This document shows positions 1 through 7,573 of a stretch of DNA of 64,000 nt, piece by piece (within the stretch, counting starts at the first letter, position 1; every line of letters starts with the position of its first letter). The notes beneath the pieces were generated by a model. The model was not told the DNA's origin, made no database searches, and saw nothing but the letters and a program-made list of their open reading frames with translations. The DNA lies in contig NZ_WJNG01000012.1 in NCBI RefSeq assembly GCF_009649745.1, forward strand, positions 1-64,000, read 5' to 3'. Origin of the DNA: Aquibacillus halophilus (GTDB lineage Bacteria > Bacillota > Bacilli > Bacillales > Amphibacillaceae). A program made the position numbers and the translations under genes.

Positions 1-25
1 TATATATATCTTCATTTCTTTAGGT

Positions 26-140
26 CTAGTGACAATAGCGGAGAGGTCACACCTGTTCCCATGCCGAACACAGTAGTTAAGCTCTCCAGCGCCCATGGTA
101 GTTGGGGCTTTGCCCCTGCAAGAGTAGGACGTTGCTAGGC
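26..140 (+). rRNA. rrf: 5S ribosomal RNA
   Basis: About 115 nt with the conserved Bacillus 5S features: start TCTAGTGACAATAGCG, internal CCCATGCCGAACACAG and GTTAAGCTCTCCAGCGCC, and a 3' end GTAGGACGTTGCTAGGC that pairs with the 5' end. It is the last rRNA of an rrn operon whose 16S and 23S genes would lie left of the window. It heads directly into a tRNA block, as in Bacillus rrn-trn operons. Confidence 0.96.
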
Positions 141-195
141 TGTTATTGAATTCCGACAAACTAGAGTTTTTGAAGCTTTAGTTATTACATTCAAG

Positions 196-229
196 GCCCG
201 CACGGGGTTTTAAAATATCCCGTACGGGC
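196..229 (+). terminator. Hairpin between 5S rRNA and the first tRNA
   Basis: Inverted repeat GCCCGCACGGG / CCCGTACGGGC (one C-A mismatch) with a 12-nt loop, followed by ACTATTTTT. It could be a weak terminator or an rRNA/tRNA processing hairpin. The following tRNAs have no visible promoter of their own, so read-through is likely. Confidence 0.6.
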
Positions 230-238
230 ACTATTTTT

Positions 239-314
239 GGAGGATTAGCTCAGCTGGGAGAGCACCTGCCTTACAAGCAGGGGGTCGCAGGTTCGAGCCC
301 TGCATCCTCCACCA
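239..314 (+). tRNA. tRNA-Val (TAC)
   Basis: Cloverleaf from GGAGGATTAGCTCAG to encoded CCA; anticodon loop CTTACAA gives TAC. A near-identical second copy lies at 2368-2443 in the second block. Confidence 0.97.
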
Positions 315-342
315 TTTTAAAATAGGGTTATTCCTACATTAT

Positions 343-420
<78 letters not shown>

Positions 421-459
421 ATATTTTTGGAATGATATTTTCACTATGTGAAAAACTCT

Positions 460-536
460 GGTCCGGTAGTTCAGTTGGTTAGAATGCCTGCCTGTCACGC
501 AGGAGGTCGCGGGTTCGAGTCCCGTCCGGACCGCCA
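460..536 (+). tRNA. tRNA-Asp (GTC)
   Basis: GGTCCGG acceptor arm pairs with CCGGACC; discriminator G and encoded CCA; anticodon loop CTGTCAC gives GTC. Confidence 0.97.
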
Positions 537-539
537 TAT

Positions 540-615
<76 letters not shown>

Positions 616-648
616 TTTAATATAGTTAATAGATAATTACTAAATCAC

Positions 649-724
649 GAGCCATTAGCTCAGTCGGTAGAGCATCTGACTTTTAATCAGAGGGTCGAAG
701 GTTCAAGTCCTTCATGGCTCACCA
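649..724 (+). tRNA. tRNA-Lys (TTT)
   Basis: GAGCCAT/ATGGCTC acceptor stem, anticodon loop CTTTTAA gives TTT, CCA encoded. Confidence 0.97.
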
Positions 725-756
725 AAGTTTTTTGCATTAGCAAAATAACTAATTTT

Positions 757-841
757 GCGGGTGTGGCGGAATTGGCAGACGCGCTAGACTTAGGATCTAG
801 TGTCTTATGACGTGGGGGTTCAAGTCCCTCCACCCGCACCA
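757..841 (+). tRNA. tRNA-Leu (TAG)
   Basis: Class II tRNA with a long variable arm; GCGGGTG/CACCCGC acceptor; anticodon loop CTTAGGA gives TAG; CCA encoded. Confidence 0.97.
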
Positions 842-864
842 GTTTCAGTATCATCATTAGCCAT

Positions 865-953
865 GCCGGGGTGGCGGAATTGGCAGACGCACAGGACTTA
901 AAATCCTGCGGTGGGTTTCCACCGTGCCGGTTCGAGTCCGGCCCTCGGCACCA
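865..953 (+). tRNA. tRNA-Leu (TAA)
   Basis: Class II tRNA with variable arm GGTGGGTTTCCACC; anticodon loop CTTAAAA gives TAA; CCA encoded. Confidence 0.97.
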
Positions 954-957
954 TTAT

Positions 958-1034
958 GCGCCCGTAGCTCAATTGGATAGAGCACTTGACTACGAATCAA
1001 GAGGTTAGAGGTTCAAGTCCTCTCGGGCGCACCA
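958..1034 (+). tRNA. tRNA-Arg (ACG)
   Basis: GCGCCCG/CGGGCGC acceptor, anticodon loop CTACGAA gives ACG (A34 is normally deaminated to inosine by TadA); CCA encoded. Confidence 0.97.
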
Positions 1035-1037
1035 TAT

Positions 1038-1114
1038 CGGGAAGTAGCTCAGCTTGGTAGAGCACTTGGTTTGGGACCAAGGGGTCGCAGGTTCAAATCC
1101 TGTCTTCCCGACCA
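1038..1114 (+). tRNA. tRNA-Pro (TGG)
   Basis: CGGGAAG/CTTCCCG acceptor, anticodon loop TTTGGGA gives TGG, CCA encoded. Confidence 0.97.
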
Positions 1115-1123
1115 TTATTTTAT

Positions 1124-1196
1124 GGGGCCTTAGCTCAGCTGGGAGAGCGCCTGCCTTGCACGCAGGAGGTCAGCGGTTCGATCCCGCTAGGCTCCA
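1124..1196 (+). tRNA. tRNA-Ala (TGC)
   Basis: GGGGCCT/AGGCTCC acceptor with a G-U pair; anticodon loop CTTGCAC gives TGC; CCA is not encoded (A73 is followed by TTGG). An identical gene lies at 2692-2754. Confidence 0.96.
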
Positions 1197-1214
1197 TTGG
1201 TAATATATTGTTTT

Positions 1215-1288
1215 GGCGGTGTAGCTCAGCTGGCTAGAGCGTACGGTTCATACCCGTGAGGTCGGGGGTTCGATTCCCTCCGCCGCTA
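1215..1288 (+). tRNA. tRNA-Met (CAT), elongator
   Basis: GGCGGTG start and CGCCGCT 3' strand (G1-U72 wobble) match the Bacillus elongator Met tRNA; anticodon loop TTCATAC; CCA not encoded. Confidence 0.94.
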
Positions 1289-1295
1289 CTTGATA

Positions 1296-1372
1296 GGACC
1301 CTTAGCTCAGTTGGTTAGAGCTATCGGCTCATAACCGATCGGTCGCAGGTTCGAATCCTGCAGGGTCCACCA
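1296..1372 (+). tRNA. tRNA-Ile2 (CAT, lysidine-modified)
   Basis: Reads CAT in the anticodon, but the body GGACCCTTAGCTCAGTTGG...GGTCCACCA matches the Bacillus minor Ile tRNA (whose C34 is converted to lysidine by TilS) rather than either Met tRNA, both of which are already present in this block. The Ile assignment is inference. Confidence 0.85.
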
Positions 1373-1392
1373 TTGGAATGTAAATTTAATAC

Positions 1393-1485
1393 GGAGGAAT
1401 ACCCAAGTCTGGCTGAAGGGATCGGTCTTGAAAACCGACAGGGGCTTCGCGGCTCGCGGGGGTTCGAATCCCTCTTCCTCCTCCA
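1393..1485 (+). tRNA. tRNA-Ser (TGA)
   Basis: Class II tRNA; GGAGGAA/TTCCTCC acceptor; anticodon loop CTTGAAA gives TGA; variable arm GGGGCTTCGCGGCTC. The base between the acceptor strand and CCA is T, where bacterial Ser tRNAs normally have G73. Confidence 0.95.
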
Positions 1486-1510
1486 TAAAATTTAACTGTA
1501 TTTTAAAAAT

Positions 1511-1584
1511 GCGGGTGTAGTTTAGTGGTAAAACCTCAGCCTTCCAAGCTGATGTCGAGGGTTCGATTCCCTTCACCCGCTCCA
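1511..1584 (+). tRNA. tRNA-Gly (TCC)
   Basis: GCGGGTG/CACCCGC acceptor, U73 as usual for Gly, anticodon loop CTTCCAA gives TCC, CCA encoded. Confidence 0.97.
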
Positions 1585-1594
1585 TTATAACTAT

Positions 1595-1668
<74 letters not shown>

Positions 1669-1672
1669 TTAA

Positions 1673-1706
1673 CCTCATTAAGAAGATCTTTATGAGGCAT
1701 TTATTT
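1673..1706 (+). terminator. Terminator of the 5S-tRNA block
   Basis: CCTCATTAA / TTTATGAGG stem around a short loop, followed by CATTTATTTT. It closes the first 15-tRNA block. Confidence 0.65.
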
Positions 1707-1716
1707 TAATATAAAC

Positions 1717-1744
1717 TTTGGTAAAAACTTGACAGGTTTATAAT
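1717..1744 (+). promoter_or_regulatory. Probable sigma-A promoter of the second tRNA block
   Basis: Consensus -10 TATAAT at 1739-1744, ten bases before tRNA-Arg, with a weak -35 TTTGGT at 1717-1722 (spacing 16). A perfect TTGACA at 1729-1734 is only 4 nt from the -10 and cannot be its -35. Confidence 0.45.
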
Positions 1745-1753
1745 GTTTAACGT

Positions 1754-1827
1754 GCGCCCTTAGCTCAGCAGGATAGAGCAACAGCCTTCTAAGCTGTGGG
1801 TCAGAGGTTCGAATCCTCTAGGGCGCA
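1754..1827 (+). tRNA. tRNA-Arg (TCT)
   Basis: GCGCCCT/AGGGCGC acceptor, anticodon loop CTTCTAA gives TCT, CCA not encoded. First gene of the second block. Confidence 0.97.
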
Positions 1828-1847
1828 TAACTTTTTTTAGCTATAAA

Positions 1848-2026
1848 TGAAAAGTACAGATTCAAATTATTCCACAGTAGCTGAACCGCAAACATCATCG
1901 AATTAGCATCCATGCAGGTTCTGCGAAAAGCGATAGCTCATCGATATGACTTCACGCTTTGAGCACATCCAATTCAAATGGAAGAGCTCGTTGAAAAGTA
2001 CAGATTCAAATTATTCCACAGTAGCT
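1848..2026 (+). repeat. 144-bp duplication with 35-bp direct repeats and a tRNA-Asn stub
   Basis: A 35-bp sequence (TGAAAAGTACAGATTC... ending TCCACAGTAGCT) occurs at 1848-1882 and again at 1992-2026. The second copy runs into the intact tRNA-Asn. The first carries only the first 12 bases of that tRNA and then diverges into unrelated sequence (1883-1991) with no ORF or tRNA fold that I can see. Confidence 0.85.
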
Positions 2027-2089
2027 CAGTGGTAGAGCAATCGGCTGTTAACCGATCGGTCGTAGGCTCGAGTCCTACCTGTGGAGCCA
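2015..2089 (+). tRNA. tRNA-Asn (GTT)
   Basis: TCCACAG/CTGTGGA acceptor, G73, encoded CCA, anticodon loop CTGTTAA gives GTT. The T-arm reads GTAGG-CTCGAGT-CCTAC, so position 54 is C instead of the near-universal T. The 5' end lies inside the second copy of the 35-bp repeat. Confidence 0.94.
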
Positions 2090-2091
2090 AT

Positions 2092-2182
2092 GGAGAAGTA
2101 CTCAAGTGGCTGAAGAGGCGCCCCTGCTAAGGGTGTAGGTCGTGTAAGCGGCGCGAGGGTTCAAATCCCTCCTTCTCCGCCA
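2092..2182 (+). tRNA. tRNA-Ser (GCT)
   Basis: Class II tRNA; GGAGAAG/CTTCTCC acceptor, G73 and encoded CCA, anticodon loop CTGCTAA gives GCT. Only 2 nt separate it from tRNA-Asn. Confidence 0.97.
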
Positions 2183-2193
2183 TCTTTTTTTAT

Positions 2194-2265
2194 GGCCCGT
2201 TGGTCAAGTGGTTAAGACACCGCCCTTTCACGGCGGTATCACGGGTTCGAATCCCGTACGGGTCA
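2194..2265 (+). tRNA. tRNA-Glu (TTC)
   Basis: GGCCCGT/ACGGGTC acceptor with one G-U pair; anticodon loop CTTTCAC gives TTC; CCA not encoded. The 102 bp after it (2266-2367) hold no tRNA or ORF that I recognise. Confidence 0.96.
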
Positions 2266-2367
2266 CTTTTAAATAAAGCCATTCTATGAACGCACCAACT
2301 TGGGAATGACACATTAATCCCTTCAAATCACCCATCGCAACACATACCCTATCACAATCTTTCCACC

Positions 2368-2443
2368 GGAGGATTAGCTCAGCTGGGAGAGCACTTGCCT
2401 TACAAGCAAGGGGTCGCAGGTTCGAGCCCTGCATCCTCCACCA
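2368..2443 (+). tRNA. tRNA-Val (TAC), second copy
   Basis: Nearly identical to the gene at 239-314. The differences are compensated in the anticodon stem (CTTGCC/GCAAGG instead of CCTGCC/GCAGGG). CCA encoded. Confidence 0.97.
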
Positions 2444-2473
2444 TTTACTGAAATAAAAGACTTATTTATATAT

Positions 2474-2559
2474 GGAGGGATAGCGAAGTTGGCCAAACGC
2501 GGCGGACTGTAAATCCGCTCCCATCGGGTTCGTAGGTTCGAGTCCTACTCCCTCCACCA
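2474..2559 (+). tRNA. tRNA-Tyr (GTA)
   Basis: Class II tRNA; GGAGGGA/TCCCTCC acceptor; anticodon loop CTGTAAA gives GTA; CCA encoded. Confidence 0.97.
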
Positions 2560-2579
2560 TATACCAAATAGAATTCTAA

Positions 2580-2654
2580 TGGGCTATAGCCAAGCGGTAA
2601 GGCAACGGTTTTTGGTACCGTCACGCGCTGGTTCGAATCCAGCTAGCCCAGCCA
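2580..2654 (+). tRNA. tRNA-Gln (TTG)
   Basis: TGGGCTA/TAGCCCA acceptor, G73, encoded CCA, anticodon loop TTTTGGT gives TTG. Confidence 0.97.
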
Positions 2655-2691
2655 TTCCTATTTCAAAAAAATACTTACTTAGGGGCCTTAG

Positions 2692-2754
2692 CTCAGCTGG
2701 GAGAGCGCCTGCCTTGCACGCAGGAGGTCAGCGGTTCGATCCCGCTAGGCTCCA
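2692..2754 (+). tRNA. tRNA-Ala (TGC), second copy
   Basis: Same sequence as the gene at 1124-1196; CCA not encoded. Last tRNA of the cluster; it runs into a strong terminator. Confidence 0.93.
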
Positions 2755-2760
2755 TATTTC

Positions 2761-2792
2761 AAAAGGACTGCATTTAATGCAGTCCTTTTTTT
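2761..2792 (+). terminator. Terminator of the tRNA cluster
   Basis: AAAGGACTGCATT / AATGCAGTCCTTT perfect stem followed by a T run. Confidence 0.92.
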
Positions 2793-2899
2793 GGAAAAGC
2801 CATGGTGGATCGTAATAAATGTTAGAACCAGAATTACATAGAAGTAGTATTTGTTGAATTATTTGTGAGGGTTAAATCCATACTAAATGCTGAGGTGAG

Positions 2900-4093
2900 A
2901 TGATGTATAAACTGTTGTCACATAACGATCTAGATGGAGTCGGGTGTGGAATTTTAGCAAAGATTGCTTTTGGCAATCAGGTGAACGTTCGTTATAACTC
3001 CATTTCAAGTCTTGACCGAGAAGTGGCTTATTTTTTAGAAAATGATAATAAGGATACTTCCTTAATTATTACAGATTTATCTGTAAATGAACAAAATGAA
3101 AAAGGACTTGATGCTTTCTATCAGGCAGGTGGGAAAGTAAAGCTACTGGATCATCACAAAACAGCAATTGCTTTTAACGACTATGAATGGGGAGAAGTCT
3201 TAGTCGAGGATGAAAATGGAAAATTAACCTCAGCTACTTCGTTATTGTATAATTATCTTGTTACCCATCAGCTATTAGAACCCACAAGTATGATTGAAGA
3301 ATTTGTAGAGCTTGTGAGGCAGTATGATACTTGGGAATGGGAAAAAAATGACAATATTAAAGCAAAACGATTAAATACGCTCTTTTTCTTGTTTTCTATT
3401 GATTCATTTGAAGAAAAGATGCTCGATAGGCTAAAGACAGGTGAGCATTTTTATTTTGATGAATTTGAGCAGAGAATACTTGAAATGGAAGAAAACACGA
3501 TTGAACACTACATCCGTCGTAAAAGACGTCAGTTAGTACAAATCGAAGTTGGTGGTCATTATGCAGGTGTTGTCTACGCTGAATCGTATCACTCAGAGCT
3601 AGGAAATGAGCTTGGTAAAGAATACCCTCATCTTGACTATATCGTGATTTTAAATATAGGTGGCAAACGTATGGGTTTTCGTACCATTCATGACGATGTA
3701 GATGTTTCTAAAGTTGCCGGACATTATGGTGGAGGTGGACACGAGAAAGCATCGGGGTCTCTGTTGACGGATGAGGCTTACAATCAATTTGTAGCTAATA
3801 CATTTCCTTTAGATCCCCTACAAGAAGATGCTAAACGTAATCGCTTTAATTTAAAACGATCAACATTTGGTTCCTTATATAAAAATCGGAATGAAGACAT
3901 ATTCCTTATACATCAAGTTAATGATCAGGAGTGGTCAATTGAACATAACCATACAACTATGGAACAAACCTTTTTTACCAGCTTTGATGAAGCAGAAAAA
4001 TTTTTAAAAAGAAATTATCAAGCTTGGTTAGCTAGAGATGAGGCTTTTGTTAATTATTTGATGAAGGAAGTTTCAAAATCAACATACCGGTAA
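2900..4093 (+). CDS. nrnB: DHH-family phosphoesterase, NrnB-like oligoribonuclease
   Basis: 397 aa, the size of Bacillus NrnB (YngD), a cytoplasmic DHH/DHHA1 enzyme that degrades very short RNA oligonucleotides (nanoRNA). The N-terminal DHH domain shows HNDLDG (residues 8-13) and DHH (84-86), metal-binding motifs of the family. The DHHA1 part has the glycine-rich GHYGGGGHEKASG near 274-286. SD GAGGTGA precedes tandem ATGs; either could start the protein. It stands alone between the tRNA terminator and its own terminator. A wider role such as pApA or cyclic-nucleotide breakdown is possible for DHH proteins, but the length and motifs fit NrnB best. Confidence 0.85.
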   Translation: MMYKLLSHNDLDGVGCGILAKIAFGNQVNVRYNSISSLDREVAYFLENDNKDTSLIITDLSVNEQNEKGLDAFYQAGGKVKLLDHHKTAIAFNDYEWGEVLVEDENGKLTSATSLLYNYLVTHQLLEPTSMIEEFVELVRQYDTWEWEKNDNIKAKRLNTLFFLFSIDSFEEKMLDRLKTGEHFYFDEFEQRILEMEENTIEHYIRRKRRQLVQIEVGGHYAGVVYAESYHSELGNELGKEYPHLDYIVILNIGGKRMGFRTIHDDVDVSKVAGHYGGGGHEKASGSLLTDEAYNQFVANTFPLDPLQEDAKRNRFNLKRSTFGSLYKNRNEDIFLIHQVNDQEWSIEHNHTTMEQTFFTSFDEAEKFLKRNYQAWLARDEAFVNYLMKEVSKSTYR

Positions 4094-4100
4094 TAATCTT

Positions 4101-4149
4101 AATCCCCTAAGTTTAAAGGCATAGCCTTTGACTTGAGGGGATTTTTTTT
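4101..4149 (+). terminator. Terminator after nrnB
   Basis: Long stem AATCCCCTAAGT...ACTTGAGGGGATT with a nested AAAGGC/GCCTTT, then T8. Confidence 0.9.
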
Positions 4150-4206
4150 AGAGATTAACATTTTCTGTTAAAATGAAAATAGCATAAGTTTAGAAGGCAG
4201 ATATTT

Positions 4207-4330
4207 ATGTTTGAAATCGTGGTGCAGTAATTCTATTAGTTATTTACTTTTTTGTAAGTGAATTTCTTCTAAAAAGACGACTGAAAAGTAGGTGAATGGA
4301 TTATTCAAAAAAGAGCGGCAAACCTTCTTT
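4207..4330 (+). pseudogene. Possible remnant of a small membrane-protein gene
   Basis: From ATG 4207 the first frame gives only MFEIVVQ. A +1 shift continues as AVILLVIYFFVSEFLLKRR, a transmembrane helix followed by basic residues, then stops. Another shift gives a further short piece. The pattern recalls the N-terminus of DUF4181-type Bacillus membrane proteins, but that is only an impression. The rest of the 378-bp gap (4150-4527) contains no gene apart from the hairpin at 4412. Confidence 0.2.
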
Positions 4331-4411
4331 ATTACAATTGAAATGATAATTCCTCGTTTGTCATAGGCTCAAGTATTGCTTTTAATAATTTCTTTTACTC
4401 ACCTATTTTGC

Positions 4412-4445
4412 GAAGAACACCCATATTCGTGTTCTTCTTCTTTCT
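4412..4445 (+). terminator. Terminator-like hairpin
   Basis: GAAGAACAC / GTGTTCTTC perfect stem, 8-nt loop, followed by TTCTTTCT. It lies 100 bp upstream of the S66 peptidase gene and may have terminated the decayed gene before it. Confidence 0.5.
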
Positions 4446-4542
4446 ACGCAGTAAAGGATTTTTATAGTCTTCTTTTTTAAAAGGAAGTTATTAGAGTTTT
4501 ATCGAATTATTATATAAAAAGCGAGATATGGAGGCTGTTGAT

Positions 4543-5574
4543 GTGTTAGTAAAACCAAAAAAATTACAACCTGGTGATCGTATTGCAACAGTTAGTCCTT
4601 CCTGGGGTGGGGCTGGAGATCCAGAACTAAGATGGCGCTATGATCAAGGTATTCAACGATTAAAAGAGTTGTTTAGTCTTACGGTTGTCTCTATGCCGAA
4701 TAGTTTGAAAGGGTCAGATTATATTTATGAGAATCCTAAAGCTCGTGCAGAGGATTTAATGACGGCTTTTACAGATAAGAGTATTAAGGGGATTTTCGCG
4801 AATATTGGAGGAGAAGATAGTATTCGCTTACTACCTTATATTGACTTTAATGTAATTCGAAACAACCCAAAAATCTTTATGGGTTATTCCGATGTAACAG
4901 TGAGCCATTTGTTTTGTCATAAAGCAGGAGTTTCTTCTTTTTATGGTCCAGCAATTTTAACTGACTTCGCCGAAAACATTGAAATGGATCCATATACAAT
5001 TGATAAGGTTAAACGGACATTTTTTTCTAGTGAGATTATTGGTGAGATTCAGCCTGCTAAGGAATGGACGAGTGAACGATTAGAGTGGATTGAAGAGAAT
5101 AAAAATAAACGCAGAAAAATGGAACACAATCAAGGGTATGAAGTTCTTCAAGGATTTGGTAGAGTTCAAGGACCTCTTATTGGCGGCTGCATTGAAGTAC
5201 TTGAGTTCGCAAAAGGAACAGAAATATGGCCAGACAAGAAACATTGGGATAATAGCATTCTTTTCTTTGAAACATCAGAGGAAAAGCCTCCGCCAAGTCT
5301 AGTTAAATATTGGTTGCGAAATTATGCAGCACAAGGTTTGTTACAAAATGCCAAGGGGATTATTTTTGGCAAACCACAGGATGAAAGGTATTACCAAGAA
5401 TATAAAAAGGAAATTTTAACTGTTATGCGAGAATATAATTTAGAGAAGTTACCTATTTTATATAATTTGAATTTTGGTCATACCGAACCCAAATTCGTTT
5501 TGCCCTACGGCGCTTTGGCTGAGATCGATTGTGAATTAGGGACTTTCTCGATATTGGAAAGTGGAGTGGAATAA
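4543..5574 (+). CDS. S66 family peptidase (LD-carboxypeptidase / MccF-like)
   Basis: Serine peptidase of family S66, whose members cleave L,D bonds in recycled muropeptides or, in the MccF branch, hydrolyse microcin-type adenylates. The nucleophile motif is GYSDVT (Ser within the first 130 residues). The C-terminal stretch FNFGHTEPKFVLPYG carries the family His. The upstream ATG at 4528 contains the SD (GGAGG, 4530-4534), so the GTG at 4543, 8 nt past the SD, is the likely start (343 aa). The insert around residues 180-210 (charged, EENKNKRRK) is typical of MccF-like rather than canonical LdcA members. A VOC gene follows 19 bp downstream and is probably co-transcribed. Confidence 0.8.
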   Translation: MLVKPKKLQPGDRIATVSPSWGGAGDPELRWRYDQGIQRLKELFSLTVVSMPNSLKGSDYIYENPKARAEDLMTAFTDKSIKGIFANIGGEDSIRLLPYIDFNVIRNNPKIFMGYSDVTVSHLFCHKAGVSSFYGPAILTDFAENIEMDPYTIDKVKRTFFSSEIIGEIQPAKEWTSERLEWIEENKNKRRKMEHNQGYEVLQGFGRVQGPLIGGCIEVLEFAKGTEIWPDKKHWDNSILFFETSEEKPPPSLVKYWLRNYAAQGLLQNAKGIIFGKPQDERYYQEYKKEILTVMREYNLEKLPILYNLNFGHTEPKFVLPYGALAEIDCELGTFSILESGVE

Positions 5575-5593
5575 CATTAGAGGAGTGGAAGGG

Positions 5594-6040
5594 ATGAATC
5601 GTTTAAATTTAATTACTTTGGGTGTAAGGAGCATGGTTGAATCACTTCATTTTTATCGGGATGGGCTCGGCTTTGAGGTAGTTATCCACGGGGATGAAAC
5701 TAATCCCGACGTGATCTTTTTTAACAATGCTGGGACAAAAATTTCTCTTTTTCAAGCAAATCAGTTAGCGAAGGATATAAACGAAGAAAATCCGCCTGTG
5801 CTTGCTCAAGGATTTGGTGGCATTACACTTGCTTATAACGGAAAGTCTAAAGAAGAAGTCGATCAGATATTTATGTTAGCAGAAAAAGCAGGAGCAAGAA
5901 TTGTTAAAAAAGCCCAAACTGTATTCTGGGGTGGGTATAGTGGGTATTTTCAGGATCCAAACGGATATTATTGGGAAGTAGCGTATGGAGCTGATTGGGA
6001 ATTTGACGAAAGTGACATGTTAATTATTGGTGGAAACTAA
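5594..6040 (+). CDS. VOC family (glyoxalase/dioxygenase-fold) protein
   Basis: 148 aa with the paired beta-alpha-beta-beta-beta modules of the vicinal-oxygen-chelate fold: NLITLGVRSMVESLHFYRDG at the N-terminus and YFQDPNGYYWEVAYG at the C-terminus, where the E of WEVA is the usual metal ligand. Start ATG 5594 is chosen because AGGAGTGGAAGGG lies just before it; the frame is open further upstream without an SD. It follows the S66 peptidase by 19 bp. Substrate unknown; lyase, thiol-transferase and resistance functions all occur in the family. Confidence 0.8.
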   Translation: MNRLNLITLGVRSMVESLHFYRDGLGFEVVIHGDETNPDVIFFNNAGTKISLFQANQLAKDINEENPPVLAQGFGGITLAYNGKSKEEVDQIFMLAEKAGARIVKKAQTVFWGGYSGYFQDPNGYYWEVAYGADWEFDESDMLIIGGN

Positions 6041-6047
6041 AAAGTAG

Positions 6048-6080
6048 AGAAGGAGGATTTTTTACTCCTTCTTTTTCTAT
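6048..6080 (+). terminator. Terminator after the S66-VOC pair
   Basis: AGAAGGAG / CTCCTTCT with a 9-nt loop, then TTTTTCT. Confidence 0.85.
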
Positions 6081-6193
6081 TTGCGCATAGTAAAATTAAA
6101 TAATATTATATTGAAAAATTCAATCTTGTTTTTTCAGTTATAATAGTATGGAGCCTTTAAGATTATGTTAGTATTTATAAAGGAGGATACTAT

Positions 6194-6595
6194 ATGAGAG
6201 TATTAGGAGATAGTTTTAAATACCTTTTTTATGTTCTTGGATTTATTTTATTATTGGTTATTATAAGTGAAATTAATTCTTACTTCGCTAGTTTTGTTCG
6301 CGATACATATAGAGTATTTCCATGGGTTATATACTCTACCTTAATGTATATGCCAATTGGTATATATCTTGGGATACCGAAATTAATAAAAGAGTTCACC
6401 AAAGTAGGTAAGTGGAGGGTAAACGTTTTAAAGATTATCTTTGTTGGTTTTCCAATGCTTTATCTTTCATTTTATTGGTATCTTCCTATTCCAGTTTTTT
6501 TGATCAATCCTGATTCGTTATTTAGTTTTGGTACTATAATAGCGGGTTATATTTTAGTAGATAGTTTTAATAAAGAAGAGCGATTCTTTAGCTAG
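6194..6595 (+). CDS. Membrane protein of unknown function
   Basis: 133 aa, four predicted transmembrane segments (about residues 9-31, 42-62, 80-100 and 107-125) with a basic loop after the second (KLIKEFTKVGKWR). I do not recognise the family. A strong SD (AAAGGAGG) lies 6 nt before the ATG and a -10-like TATAAT lies about 50 bp upstream. It is a single gene between two terminator-bounded units. Confidence 0.7.
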   Translation: MRVLGDSFKYLFYVLGFILLLVIISEINSYFASFVRDTYRVFPWVIYSTLMYMPIGIYLGIPKLIKEFTKVGKWRVNVLKIIFVGFPMLYLSFYWYLPIPVFLINPDSLFSFGTIIAGYILVDSFNKEERFFS

Positions 6596-6681
6596 ACTTT
6601 GAGACCACAAATTCCACAGTGATATTAGTAGAAAGTGTGATAATTCGTAACTAGGATTCATTTTAATATGGAGGAGATCTC

Positions 6682-7536
6682 ATGGATTGGAGCTGGCAAC
6701 AATCTCAAGCATTAAAACCCAGACAGCGAAGTATATTCAGGTTGTATTTAGGCACTAAATATTACCGCTTAAGAAGAATTATAGAATGGTACACTGATGG
6801 CAAACTATATGCGAAAGACATTGAGGCTAATCTTTATCCTAATCAAATTATAAAGCATCAAACTGTATTGCGACGCAAGTTAAAGGATGTAGACATGTGG
6901 TATCAAGAAAACAAAATTATTAATTTAAAAATTGCATTAAAAAAATTGAACGGATTGACGATCAAGCCTGGAGAAACATTTTCCTATTGGAGGTTAATTG
7001 GACAGCCTACAAAACAAAAGGGATATAGAGAAGGCATGGTTCTTCATTATGGGGCTTTTAAACCGGGTGTTGGAGGTGGATTGTGTCAGCTTTCAAATCT
7101 CATTTATTGGATGACCCTACATACAAAATTAACTATAAATGAGAGGCATCGACATAGTTACGATGTGTTTCCAGACTCTAAGCGGACACAACCTTTTGGT
7201 AGTGGTGCCACTTGCTCTTATAATTATTTGGATTTGCAAATTACTAACGAAACAAATCAGATTTATCAACTCAACTTGTATATGACTGATAACGATTTGG
7301 TCGGAGAGTGGTGTGCTGAATACCCTGAAATCATGTCTTACCAAGTCTATCAAAAAGATCATCGAATTACACACGAAAATTGGGGAGGATATGTAAGACA
7401 TAACACTATCTTTCGAAAAGTTTTTAATGGTCAAAACGAGCTTGTAGATGATGAATATATTACTGAAAATCATGCACTTATGATGTATAATCCTCTTATT
7501 GAATATGAACAAGAGGAAGAGTCTGTTCGTTTTTGA
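6682..7536 (+). CDS. VanW family protein
   Basis: 284 aa. The VanW domain covers roughly residues 95-210: GETFSYWRLIG, then GYREGMVLHYG and the glycine-rich PGVGGGLCQLSNLIYW that identifies the family. VanW occurs in some vancomycin-resistance operons and widely in Bacilli and Clostridia, but its biochemical role is unknown. No signal peptide or transmembrane helix is evident, so this version looks cytoplasmic. SD GGAGG precedes the ATG. No other van gene is near, so resistance should not be inferred. Confidence 0.85.
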   Translation: MDWSWQQSQALKPRQRSIFRLYLGTKYYRLRRIIEWYTDGKLYAKDIEANLYPNQIIKHQTVLRRKLKDVDMWYQENKIINLKIALKKLNGLTIKPGETFSYWRLIGQPTKQKGYREGMVLHYGAFKPGVGGGLCQLSNLIYWMTLHTKLTINERHRHSYDVFPDSKRTQPFGSGATCSYNYLDLQITNETNQIYQLNLYMTDNDLVGEWCAEYPEIMSYQVYQKDHRITHENWGGYVRHNTIFRKVFNGQNELVDDEYITENHALMMYNPLIEYEQEEESVRF

Positions 7537-7573
7537 CAATAGCGTACGAACATAGGATGAAAGGAGTTTTACA

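Noticed and set aside
1729-1734. Perfect TTGACA as the -35 of the second tRNA block
   Set aside because: Only 4 bp separate it from the TATAAT box; a -35 needs 16-18.
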